Below are positions 43,355-53,495 of a stretch of DNA of 64,000 nt, piece after piece. The stretch's first letter is position 1. Each line of letters starts with the position of its first letter. This DNA comes from Melieria omissa (Eukaryota > Arthropoda > Insecta > Diptera > Ulidiidae), in contig OZ020270.1 of assembly GCA_963971225.1 (NCBI GenBank), forward strand, positions 68,764,932-68,828,931. The letters run 5' to 3'. A program made the translations under genes and the position numbers. The notes below the pieces were generated by a model, which was not told the origin of the DNA, made no database searches, and saw only the letters and a program-made list of their open reading frames with translations.

Positions 43355-44532
43355 CGTCGCCTATAACAAACATCTTGGCTGAGACTGGATTACCCTTTTT
43401 GCTCGATAATATGGAAGACAGCATACGAAGGCTTTATCCCAAGCTAATCTTGAGCCCCAATCTCGCTTTGAAAAAAGATTTTTACTCGGCTGCTTCACGA
43501 AAACGTTCGCCTAAAATCCCATCATCCATCTATAAAGCCTCCTTGTTTGCTAAGGACAATGGGTTACCGCTTAAAATATCGCTACCCCGGAGTAAGCATC
43601 AACCCCCTTGGTTGGTGAGGAAAACATCATTTATTGATAGTCTGGTTCATCTCCCTAAAGCCAGCACTCCAAACGCTGTGTATAAGGCCCGATTTTCAGA
43701 AGTAGCATCTCATTACAAATTGGCTGGTTGGCAATTCGTTTTCACCGATGGATCTAAATCATCTCACACAACCTTCGCAGTAGTGAGCGAATGTAATACA
43801 CCTATATCGTACGGCATGCTATTTCCTTTTTGCTCAATCTTCACAGCTGAAGCCACTGCTATTCTGCATGCTGTTCGGTACTCCACTAAAACCAAAGGAA
43901 AGCACATAATATGCACAGACAGTTTGTCCTGCTTCCTAGCCATACAAAATTGCAGTAACTCCAACTATATCGTCGGTAGTATAAGAAACATTTTGGCGTC
44001 CTACCTCCATAATCTAAAAATCATGTGGGTACCTGGTCACGCCGACATCTGTAGCAATACATTTGCGGACAGAACTGCCAAGGAAATGAGTTTAACCCCC
44101 TCAACAACGTCTTCACTTATGAACAAAAGTGATACCTACCGTCTTATAAAGCAGCAGAGACTTAACAAGCTAGCTGTCGACTGGGTGAACTACAATCATC
44201 ACTACTCCAGAATTAACCCTAACCGCACTAAACCCTGCTACCCGACATATATTCCGACTAACTACATCACTCCTTACACTCGCTTTCGTATTGGACACAC
44301 CATCATTACCAACGCTCATCTATTAAATGGTAGCCGTCCCAACCAGTGCCCATTTTGCAACTCGACGCTCAGCATTACCCATCTACTAGTTTTTTGCCCC
44401 GAACTAGAAAACATCAGATCTCAAAATTTTCGTAACAACGAACCGCTTACACTGCTAATGAATCCCACCGCCCACAACATTTCAATACTTGACAAGTTCC
44501 TTAAGGACACCGACCTCCTTCGCCGCATCTAA
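43355..44532 (+). pseudogene. I-like LINE ORF2, RNase H and C-terminal zinc end
   Basis: The frame resumes after Transib C and stays open for 385 residues. RNase H blocks are FVFTDGSKSS, FTAEATAILHA, ICTDSLSC and WVPGHADICSNTFADRTAKE, giving the D-E-D-D set. The C-terminal part has CPFCNSTLSITHLLVFCPEL, a CCHC segment found at the end of many LINE ORF2 proteins. It stops at 44530. Confidence 0.88.
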
Positions 44533-44636
44533 AGCAGCCCTCATTCACCAGCCAGCCGAAAGCCTCCGTTGCTAGCGCTGCTCAATTTTTGTTAGTTTAT
44601 ATAATAATTGTTGTTTTTATATAAGCTTGTATAAAT

Positions 44637-44736
44637 TCCACCCGCGTACAAAATTCACACGCACAACACGGGTGGTTGCGGGAAGCTAGGCCTTAGTCTC
44701 GCGTAAGCGGGCTGTCGTGCCAATCAATTAAATTAA
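44637..44736 (+). mobile_element. SINE 3' fragment, copy 3
   Basis: Only the last 100 bp of the SINE (from CCACCCGCGTACAAAATTC to CAATCAATTAAATTAA) is present, with its own exact target duplication TTGTATAAAT (44627-44636 and 44737-44746). It is therefore a true 5'-truncated insertion, placed in the tail of the I-like LINE. Confidence 0.9.
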
Positions 44737-44817
44737 TTGTATAAATAAATAAATGAATTTACAAAACAACTTTGTTTACTGGATTTTTTTAATATTGAGT
44801 TATTTTCCTTTTTCAGA

Positions 44818-44865
44818 ATGCCTGTCCAAAGACCAACAAAGAAGCAAAGGGATGTTATTGAAGTG
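44818..44865 (+). other. Possible host coding exon
   Basis: A pyrimidine tract and acceptor (TTTCCTTTTTCAG, ending 44817) precede AATGCCTGTCCAAAGACC. A donor-like GAA|GTGAGTG follows at about 44865. The short frame reads MPVQRPTKKQRDVIE. It lies just beyond the LINE insertion and could follow the exon suggested at 29160-29249. No family recognised. Confidence 0.3.
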
Positions 44866-45081
44866 AGTGTATTTTAGTTTTTTAATTTTTGCTTATCTAA
44901 TGTATGTATTTATATGTAATCTATTGAACTTGAATTACTTTAAAAATAAAAACTAACATAAAACAAAACAACAAACATTTTATTTTGGGTGTAAAGGTTT
45001 TTGGTAGATCATTTTATGCATTAACGAGTAATGTACGATTTCCTACATGCTAGGCGAATTATGAAAATGTACATGTTTTTG

Positions 45082-45418
45082 CAGCCGCCGTGGCTCAGTT
45101 GGTTAGTGCGCGGTCCAAGCGAGTCGCATGCAGAGCGACGCTAGTTCGAATTCTGCATGTAGTAACACCTAAAAAAAAATGACGGGAAACTCGTTTTCGC
45201 TTTCGGTGGCTGTCCTCTCAGCTGGAAATGGCAAACCTCTGAGAGTAAAAATTGCCTATGAAAAAGCTCCCAACCTGCCGTTCGGAACCGGCATAAAACT
45301 GTAGGTCCTTCCACCCGCGTACAAAATTCACACGCACAACACGGGTGGTTGCGGGAAGCTAGGCCTTAGTCTCGAGTAAGCGGGCTGTCGTGCCAATCAA
45401 TTATTATTAATTATTATT
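45082..45418 (+). mobile_element. tRNA-derived SINE, copy 4 (best full-length copy)
   Basis: An 11-bp duplication ACATGTTTTTG (45071-45081 and 45419-45429) brackets 337 bp. The A-box TGGCTCAGTTGG (45091-45102) matches the polymerase III consensus fully; the B-box AGTTCGAATTC (45143-45153) nearly so. The body runs to CTGTCGTGCCAATCAATT plus (ATT)n. A stem CCACCCG/CGGGTGG lies near the 3' end (about 45313-45350). Confidence 0.95.
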
Positions 45419-45429
45419 ACATGTTTTTG

Positions 45430-46126
45430 GGATGCATGTCTTCATATACTCCCAGGTAATGAAAAAAGGGAAGCATTAAATTTCGTAGGACATCGCCGTG
45501 AAAAAATTCATGCATGTTGTAATGCATAGCTTGGAAGCAAATATGCATTCCTATACATTCTTTTTTCCGCTGGGTACTTGTTCGGGACGAACAAGTCTAA
45601 GTAGTGGCAAAGAATATGAAGTGCATAGAAGGCGCATCTGAGCTCAAAAATTCAATTTTTTGTTTGCGAGCTTCATAGAGCTGAGGGAAGCCACAAAAGG
45701 GAAAGAGCGGAGTCAGCAGCGTCAGTAGGAGAGCGAGCGCTTCAGTTTGCGCTCATTGTCTGTGCAAGCTGAACAACCACACACCCAACAACCACACATG
45801 AAATGAAAGCGCCACTTCACCTGTGTACACATGGGCGTATCAGGGTAGGGTCACGGATCGGTATTTGCCCCGCTAAAATTCGAAATTCTATGTTCTGTAA
45901 ATATATAGAATTCTGTATTCTATTCTATTGGAACTCTATGTTATAATATAAGTTTTCAAATGTAGTTATGTCACCTCTCTAAATTTGTTCCTGCGTACGC
46001 GTGTATATTGCTTTGGTCGCTCAATTATTTTTTGTGCGAAATTCTACATTTATTTGTCGCCAGCAAAGGGACATCACTTTGCCAGCGCAACGATCGTCGT
46101 TTCAGCGAACGTGATTCAAAACAACG
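45430..46126. other. Intergenic or intronic stretch with MITE and gypsy scrap
   Basis: 45453-45575 starts CCCAGGTAATGAAAAAAG and ends TTTTTTCCGCTGGG, so it looks like a MITE related to 28777. Next to it, 45576-45607 is a lone copy of the segment that lies beside the polypurine tract of G1/G3 (GGGACGAACAAGTCTAAG). The remainder to 46120 has no gene that I can support. Confidence 0.45.
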
Positions 46127-47508
46127 CACAGTGATTCGTTCCATAGACAAAATTCAAAAAATTAATGGTCTCAGAATTTAACGATTTTGATGTCATTTGA
46201 AAGAATAAACTCCAACTAAGAAAGCCCCAAAAAATCTGTGCAAAAAATCAATTAGTGTCTGTGCAAAAGCGGCTCAAAGTTGAAACTTTTTTCCCAAAAA
46301 AATTGAAACTCAAATTCTCTGTTTTTTAGTCTATTGAGTAAACAAAATTTTAAAAATACATGGTTACCAAGAAGTTGCTTAAACTTTTAATATAGCATAA
46401 GAAATGATGTGGCCATTTTCGTTTTTAATGTTTTCTCAAAATTTGCAAAGCGTAGGCTTTTACTTCACTTTTAATTCAAAATATTTTTTCAAATTAAAAA
46501 TCTGGAAATTGGCAAAACTTAGAGGAAAATATCTAAAAAGTATGTGAAAGTATTGTAACGATAAGACAGTCTGTCGCTGTGCAAAGCAACCCTGCAGCTA
46601 CGTGCCGTGCTATAATCTAATCTGGCAACGACGGCCGCGATAGTAACTTTTAGTCCAATCTGGCAACGACGGCCGCGATAATTTTATTCCAACCTGGCAA
46701 TGATGGAAACTTTTAGTCCACTCCGGAATGTGCGGGAACGATCTGCGCGATGGCCTGACAGGTATAAAAGGCAGCCGTCAGTCTGGTTTTGACAAGTGAA
46801 GTTGCCACACGGAGTAATTAAGCAAATACTTAAGTGTACGAACAGTAAAGTGTAAAACTGTGAATAATAAAGTGACTGTTGGTTTTGAATTGGCTGCGTT
46901 GGAATAATTAAAGTTGTTTCATTTTCAAATCGCACAATCCAGTGATACGTAACAGCCCACAAGACCTAGTATTCGTAACAGTATGTTCCTGGATTTTTTT
47001 TTATTTTAAGAAGCATTCTTTCTTTGTCGGATAATGTAATTACATCCACCGATATCTTCCGATCTCAGAAAATAATTCAATTTGAAAAGTGGTCTAAACA
47101 CGTATTTTTCGACAAAATTTATTTTATTTATGCCTAAAAGTATGCAATCAGCACGAAAAAGGATAAAATCTGCAAAAATGCAAAACATACATCTATTATT
47201 CTCGTTTTTATTGCAAATCCAGAGGGTTCTGAGACAATTTACGTTACTCTTTGGAATAATAAATTTTGACGTTACCGATTAAACGTAAAATCTGAAAAAT
47301 CTAGCTAACACGCTTGGTGCTATAGCTCTCCAAAAATGACGAAATTTGAACATTTAAGTCTCAGGCATTGCCAACTACAACAGTTTAAGAAAAACAAAAT
47401 GCAGATTTCAATTCAGAAGACCATGATTAACTGGTATAACAAATTTCATGAAGAACGGACGACTCCTTCTAATTTTGTCCCGCGGTTGTATGGAGTCGAA
47501 TCACTGTG
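46127..47508. mobile_element. Transib-type element B2, non-autonomous
   Basis: Both ends are CACAGTGATTCG, flanked by the exact 5-bp duplication CAACG (46122-46126 and 47509-47513). The heptamer equals the V(D)J signal consensus CACAGTG. The left end has ACAAAATTC 13 bp after the heptamer, the right end ACAAAATTA 23 bp after. The net size without the solo LTR is about 950 bp. A 71-codon frame at 47336-47551 (KTMINWYNKFHEE) is HTH-like but runs past the element end and is probably not a gene. Confidence 0.85.
46554..46980 (+). mobile_element. Solo LTR of the G1/G3 gypsy family
   Basis: A single 427-bp LTR (TGTAACGATAAGACAG ... GTAACA) has the 4-bp duplication GTAT (46550-46553 and 46981-46984). 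It carries GGTATAAAAGGCAGCC at 46761 as TATA region and AATAAAGTGACTG near 46865 as poly(A) signal. It lacks the GCGCCGCATCCGG-type block present in G3. It formed by LTR-LTR recombination inside B2. Confidence 0.95.
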
Positions 47509-47599
47509 CAACGCTTTGATTCAAAACAACAATAATTTTTGTTCTTGTTAATGGGACATTAATTTTAAAATCCTAATTTTTTTCTTGTTTAAAAAAAGT

Positions 47600-48130
47600 T
47601 TCAAACAACGGTACTTTAAATATTATTGCGGGCTAATAAAAACGTCTTCCTTTCTCTTCATTCTCCTTTTTAATTGTCTTTGTTGATTACTTATTGTTAC
47701 TTATTTTTTATTGCTTGTAGCGATTATATAAGTCGCCATGCCAACCTATTTTATTTTCTATGATTTTGTACGCACTACAGTCAGCAGTGAGATCGAGTGC
47801 AATATGCGACGCCGTGCAGGCTTATAGAAGAAGAACAAAAGCCAGCCAGAAAATATAAATTGTTTTACAATTTCAGCTTTTCGCCAGCGCAACAAGAACA
47901 ACAACAACAGCACATCGTCTTCACCTCTCAATCATCCCACGCCGCAGCAGTGAGCTAACGCAGACTCGCTGCAGTGAACGCAACACGTAAAACTACATTC
48001 TCGCTTGTAAAGCAACGGTCTCACCACATACGTGATCTGCGAGAGCAGAGTGCGGGTTCCAATGTTGGAACCCGCCATACAAAATGTTTGCTTGTATGAC
48101 ATGCGCATTCTGTATGTTTATTTTCTTTGG
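47600..48130. repeat. Dispersed repeat E, copy 3
   Basis: It shares GCGGGCTAATAAAAACGTCTT, AGAAGAACAAAAGCCAGCCA and TTACAATTTCAGCTTTTCGCC with copies 1 and 2. The right end contains an inverse of ATGCGCATGTCATACAAGC, like the left end of copy 1. A hairpin GTTCCAATGTTGGAAC sits near 48057. Confidence 0.6.
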
Positions 48131-49158
48131 TTATAGCAATTATTCGTATATTCTATATGTATTTTCAATTACACTCAGTTATTAATTTTAATTTAACTTA
48201 AAAATTAAAATGTATTCTTTTTGTTGGCGTAGCCACTTTGCTTAAACAATTTTACATAATTTCGATTGCTTTGCAAAAGCAACTCTACCCGGAAATAAAT
48301 ATTCACCACAATTATGGTCAGTTTAAAATTTGAATTTGAAATTTATTTTTTATATTATTACACAAAAGCTGACTGGACACCAGAAACAATTTTGTTTTGA
48401 TCGGGTGTTGTTTGCAATGGAATGCGATATGTTGTAGAACTGCACGGCCGAGAGTATATGATTGTGGGCGCTTAACATCACCGGACTGCGCTCCACCACT
48501 AACAACTCCTCCAGCATGACCAACTCAGTCAGCAGCCCGGGCGGTCGCCGGCAGCGATTAAGCGATGTGAAACTGGGAGAGCCGGTAGAAATACATGCAC
48601 AGAATTACACTAATATTATTGCAAAATTGAAACCTTGGGGCCTACTAGTAGGCCCCAAGCTTGATCAGGATCGTAGTTTTTCCTCCATATAAATTTCTAA
48701 AACGGGGTTGTTGTTCTAGTTCATTTCAAAATTCCAGTGTTGCTGGTGTGAGTCATTTTTTGTGACCAAAGAAATTTGTCTTTTTATTTTTATATTTTTG
48801 GTGCCATTTCATAATACGTTTGTATAAAATTGACTAGAAAAATATATTATTGCCCAAAAGCGCCAAATTAATCCTTGGGTATGCTTTTAATTTAATTAAA
48901 TTAAGATTTTATTAGCTGCATCCAAAAAAACAACCCTGCGGTCAAACTAGAGCATTTAGCACCAAAAGCATACCTGATCTGATCTGATGGTTAGAGATTC
49001 GCTAAATGAAGAAATGCGAAATAAACAGGACGGCAATTGACCCCGTCATATTCAATGCATTTAACTTTGTGTTCTTTGGTATATTTTCATTAATATTTAC
49101 ATCATGAAACCAAAAAAGTTCATGTGTTGGCATTTAATGCAGAAAATTAATGAGAACA
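48131..49158 (+). other. Mostly non-coding stretch with one exon-like frame
   Basis: The frame 48462-48692 includes STTNNSSSMTNSVSSPGG and RRQRLSDVKLGEPVE. It is more GC-rich and less repetitive than its surroundings, so part of it could be a host exon, but I recognise no gene and no clear splice sites. Its RQRLSDVKLGE segment has a partial inverse copy at about 50932-50962. The rest is AT-rich. Confidence 0.3.
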
Positions 49159-49160
49159 TA

Positions 49161-49806
49161 CAGTAGAATCCCGATTATCCGAACATCGATTATCCGAACA
49201 TCCGATTATCCGGACTCATTTGTCTCGGCTCTAACTGTCAATTTAAAAATGTTTTGACGGTGTAACGCGACATGTTACGACAAGTTTATTCCCGCCTCCG
49301 ACCGTGTACCCTGACTGGATTCCAAATCTTAACTGATGAAGAAATCATTGAGGATTTGAACAGTAACGAGAGAGAAAATAAAGAAGAAACTGAAACTGGG
49401 GAAGAATGTCAAGTACCATCTCACGCAGAAGCTTTTGAAGCTCTAGATGTTGCTTTTAAGTGGCTTGAAAGACAGGACGAATTGGATCCTATACAGTTGC
49501 TACAACTGAAGCGCATCAGGGCCTTGGCCGCAATGAAAAGATGTGATTCATTACGTCAAAGATCAATAACAAGTTATTTCCAATCAAAATTCTAAATTAC
49601 ATAGGTATTATGTAATTCATTATCTATCGTTAAACTAGTTTTTTATAATATAGTATTTTCTAAATGACACATGTAAAATCCGTTACATAATAAAAAAATA
49701 TTAAAGTTTTAATATTGTTTGATTTGCTTTGAAATCGATTATCCGGATTTTCGATTATACGGAATACCCCTGGTTTCATTTGATCCGGATAATCGGGATT
49801 CTACTG
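49161..49806 (+). mobile_element. pogo/Tigger-type short element 1
   Basis: The TIRs are CAGTAGAATCCCGATTATCC and inverse, with TA at both sides (49159-49160 and 49807-49808). The element is 646 bp. It keeps only the C-terminal tail of a pogo transposase (49272-49595). ATTATCCG repeats in the TIRs are typical of Tigger-like elements. Confidence 0.92.
49272..49595 (+). pseudogene. pogo transposase C-terminal tail
   Basis: The 107-residue frame includes SHAEAFEALDVAFKWLERQ and LLQLKRIRALAAMKR, the helical tail that follows the DDE domain in pogo/Tigger proteins, and ends SITSYFQSKF. The catalytic part is absent. The ATG may be fortuitous. Confidence 0.75.
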
Positions 49807-49892
49807 TACTTTAAAAAGCAAATAAGAAAGGAATCCCTAATCCCTAATATCGGGAAAAGAGCAGACACAGTGAAGTGCTGATCCCTGCCAGC

Positions 49893-50868
49893 CAGTGTTG
49901 CCGTTGTGCGACTAAAGTGTCAAATTGACCCGTTTTGGAGACCGATGATACCTGACACCGACTTTTTAAAAATATGCTTATTTTGACACTTTTCTTCAAA
50001 ACTATGCGACTTTTGCCCCTTTCTTTTATCAAAAAGTTTATATATTAATTTTCAAAATTGTTTCGTAAAGTTAATTTTTTTATTTTTGCGTACGTAATAT
50101 TTATAATATGCCTTTTGGTATTCACTTTTTAAAGGTAACACGTAAGTACTTCAAAATGACACTTCTGGCAACATTTAACCTTGTGCCTGTCCCTTGCTCA
50201 AAATTGCTTTCGTTGTCCTTTGGGGTCAGGATGACCCCAACCAAACGGTTATATAATTTACTGACAAAACATGAAGGAAGGTAACACATAAATAACAAAA
50301 GAAAAGGAGAAAGCCCCGAAAAGTGTTTTTCTCGATTTGTTATTGGGTTGAAAGAGCGAGTGACACACAAGACGAGCGCACAAAACCGCTCAACCGTTTT
50401 TTTAATTCTGCCTGCGGTGAATTAGACCCCAAGGGAAAGGTTAAACTACTTGCAACTCTTTAATTATGTCTAAGTTTTCCCGCAAAAATGTACAAAATTA
50501 ATCTGAATTCACGCGCTTTTTTGTGGCATTGCCTAAGTTTTTTGCTAAAATAATTTTGATGGCTCCCAATGGATAAGTAAGTATATCACGCATATGCTTT
50601 GAAATGCAAATGTATTCATAATAAATACAAAACATGCATATTGGGACCTTTTAATATATCCTTCATCAATTAATTTAAGGGGAAAACAGTTTTTTCACAG
50701 AAAATGATCTCCTTAAGAAATTTATTAAAAAAATGAGCTCCGAAAGGTAAGGTATTTATATACATGGTATTTATATACATGGCATAGCAAATTGGATCAC
50801 TTGATGACACTTTTTTCCGGCTGTGACACTTTTTTTGCGACTTTTTAAAATTTTCAGCGGCAACACTG
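49893..50868. mobile_element. hAT-type non-autonomous element 1
   Basis: The ends CAGTGTTGCC and inverse are flanked by the exact 8-bp duplication CTGCCAGC (49885-49892 and 50869-50876). GTGACACTTTTTTTGCGAC-like subterminal repeats occur at both ends (about 49908 inverted, 50822-50842). No transposase is visible in the 976 bp. Confidence 0.92.
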
Positions 50869-50876
50869 CTGCCAGC

Positions 50877-51040
50877 ACACACGGACTGTGTACGTGAATT
50901 GCAAAAAACGCACAAAAATCGGCTTACTCTCCCAGTTTCACATCGCTTTATCGCTGGTCGCCGGCCAATGAGTCGGCGCCACACTGCAACACAATCCTCG
51001 TCGGCCAGTAGAAGTTTAGCACTGTCTAGAGAGCTGCAAA
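50877..51040. other. Spacer with an inverse copy of the 48.5-kb exon-like piece
   Basis: The minus strand of about 50930-50985 reads AAGCGATGTGAAACTGGGA and neighbours, matching 48556-48582 over about 28 bp. No complete gene. Confidence 0.5.
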
Positions 51041-53487
51041 CAGTGTTGCCGTTTTGGTAGCTTCGTTTCCTAAATTAAGGCTTTGGTAAGTTGGTTGGTT
51101 TGTTGTGATTTTCAAGGAATTTTGGTAGGCAAAACCAAGAATGATAAAATAAAAATTACGACATCCGGCTGATGACGTCACTGGTGAAAATTTATAAGGT
51201 GACCATTTTAGAGTGTAATATTTACTTTATTTTTATTATTCGTGCGTATATTCCTTTTTAAGACTGAAAACACGTTTATACACATATTTTTTTTACAGTT
51301 TAATCAATTTCTGCAAATTCTGCAATGACATGTGCAGAATTTTGCTAAAACAAAATCTTGCTTCTCCTTGTATTTTTCCTCATCTTGAAAAAAAAATAAA
51401 ATTTGAATCCTATATCAATTGGGCACCTTAAAATTATTTTCATTCGTTATGAAAAATTTGATTGGCCAACGGCATGTTTTGAATTTTGTTACTATTTAAC
51501 GCAAAAATTTGACCACACGGTGGTCTTTGGAATAATACAAAATACAAAAGTTAAAGTTTTCGCGAAAACAGTTTGCAACAATTGTAATGAGTTTTTGATA
51601 GAAAACAAAACGTAAACAATGAAGTGTGCAGTAATACAAAAAAAGCATGTGAGTAATTTGCGAATTTGATTATTCGTGATTGTTGTGCCATATGTTGCGT
51701 TGTTAATATTTAATACGATTTTTACAACTTTTGAGTAAGCCGCAGGTCCACACGCGGTGCATTTTTTTAAGGTTCTCAAAAGACGCATTTGGGAACTTTT
51801 GTGCACGCGACAGTATCAATTTTATTACTAAAAGAATTCGGTGAGGAGGACTATTTTCCAAGTTAAAATGGGAATCATTTACAGAAAACCTGATCGTTTT
51901 TAATTTTAAAAATAATATTGATGAAACAATTTAAATATGAATTGATAAAAATATGAAATATATTGAATAGCAGGAGTGTTATATTGGTAACACAGAGAGG
52001 CTAAATTTGCCTAACCTCTATAGAAATCGCTTTAAGTAATTGATAAGTATGTATTTATTAAATACAGTGCAAGCTCGATTTTCACGACTAATTAAAAACC
52101 AGACCTGTCGCGAAAACTAAATTTTCACGATAACAGAACCCAAAATTTTATTGATGTAATTTTTAAAATTAGAATTGTTTAAATTGATATATTTACATTT
52201 TAAAGATTTTTAAAGAAATTGGAGATTTTGAGTTGCTTTTTTGGCAAATTATTTTTTAAAATAACAGCTGAATCGAATCACGTAGTTTATATAGTGCTGT
52301 TGTCGGCTTATCATTTCCCAAAACCCATTGTATGCATATGTTTGTCGATGTTATAGCATCGTTCACTTTAATTTTGTTTTCTTCATGACAACTATCGCAA
52401 AAATCCTCCGTATCTGATAATTCCATTTGCTCCTCATTACTTTCCACATGAAATTCTTCTTGAATCCAGTTGTTTATGTCAGCATTCGTGAAAAGACGTT
52501 CCGTACCAATTTGAGCTAGAAGTGTACTAATAGTTGAAAGATTTTCGTTTTCTTCCTGAATTATATTTTGTAAAATATTTAAGGGTATGTTATCCTCTTC
52601 ACTCCATTTACTACAATAAAATTAAAAATAAGTCGCGAAAATAGAACCCCGTTTTTCGCAAACTGTCGCGATTATAGAACCTGCAATGTTAAAAACTAAG
52701 CCGTCACGATAACCGGGCTGTCGCGATAATGGGTAGTCGCGAATACCGAGCTTGCACTGTACAATGAAACGAAATAAATAACTTCATATGCACTTCATAT
52801 AATCTTTTTTTTTTTTAATATTGATTTTGTAAAAGGTCGTACTCGTCCCACTGTTTCTTGACAGTTTGAAACAATTCGTACTACGTCACTGGTGAAAACT
52901 TCAATTTTCCTTTCAGTGATGTCGTAACCTTGGTTTCTATCAACCTTGGGCAACACACTGCATTAATAAATTTTCTATTAATTTTTTTATGATTTTAAAA
53001 TCTCTGCTTTCTTTATGCATTTATGTGCCAACCCAGTATTTGAGGAAGGATGTAAAAAAGAAAAAGCAAAATGTCAGAAAGAGCCATTTACACGAAGGCT
53101 TTCCCCCTGCGTTTTTTATTTTCAATGCACTTTTGAAGTTGCTGCGTAAATCTTCATGCATTTACACGAAGACTTTTTACTTGCAACTTTGCTTGACTTT
53201 TTTTGACGTTTAAGCGGCCAAATTCATTCACATTTTCGCGTAGTTTTTGATATTCTCATTATTAAAAAAAAGGTATAAACAAAGAAGAAATTATTGAAAA
53301 TTCGCGCTTTTATTCATTCTGTAAAAAAGGTCCTGTGCAAGAAGACGAATCATGGACAGGTAATTATTTGCAAAAGTTTTTATGAAGAAAATATTAATTT
53401 TTATTAAATTTTAAATTTATTTTGGTAGGCTGAGATTGATTTTGGACCAATTTTGGTAGGAGAAAAAAATTCTTAGTGGCAACACTG
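51041..53487. mobile_element. hAT-type non-autonomous element 2
   Basis: The ends CAGTGTTGCC and inverse are flanked by the exact 8-bp duplication GCTGCAAA (51033-51040 and 53488-53495). GTTTTGGTAG motifs occur near both ends. The 2447 bp contains a pogo-type element (52065-52759) and otherwise no clear protein. It shares the first 10 TIR bases with element 1 but differs inside. Confidence 0.92.
52065..52759 (-). mobile_element. pogo-type short element 2
   Basis: The TIRs are CAGTGCAAGCTCG and inverse with TA on both sides (52063-52064 and 52760-52761). The ends carry TCGCGA-rich repeats. On the minus strand a 63-residue frame (52447-52256) reads DTEDFCDSCHEE and CIQWVLGNDKPTTALYKLRD, the pogo C-terminal tail. 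The element is 695 bp and non-autonomous. Confidence 0.85.
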
Positions 53488-53495
53488 GCTGCAAA

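Larger units (their letters stand above)
29267..44752 (+). mobile_element. I-clade LINE, full length before later insertions
   Basis: An exact 12-bp target duplication ATGAATTTACAA (29255-29266 and 44753-44764) brackets the element. Its tail is TAAA-rich. Removing the hAT foldback, Tc1 dimer, Transib C and SINE fragment, each with one copy of its duplication, leaves about 4.6 kb: 5' leader, ORF1 with CCHC knuckles, and ORF2 with endonuclease, RT, RNase H and a zinc end. ORF1/ORF2 design with RNase H fits the I clade. Many stops in ORF2 show that it is dead. Confidence 0.88.

Noticed and set aside
47336..47551. 71-codon frame near the right end of B2 as a transposase start
   Set aside because: It runs through the terminal repeat and target duplication into flanking DNA, so it is unlikely to be a real gene.
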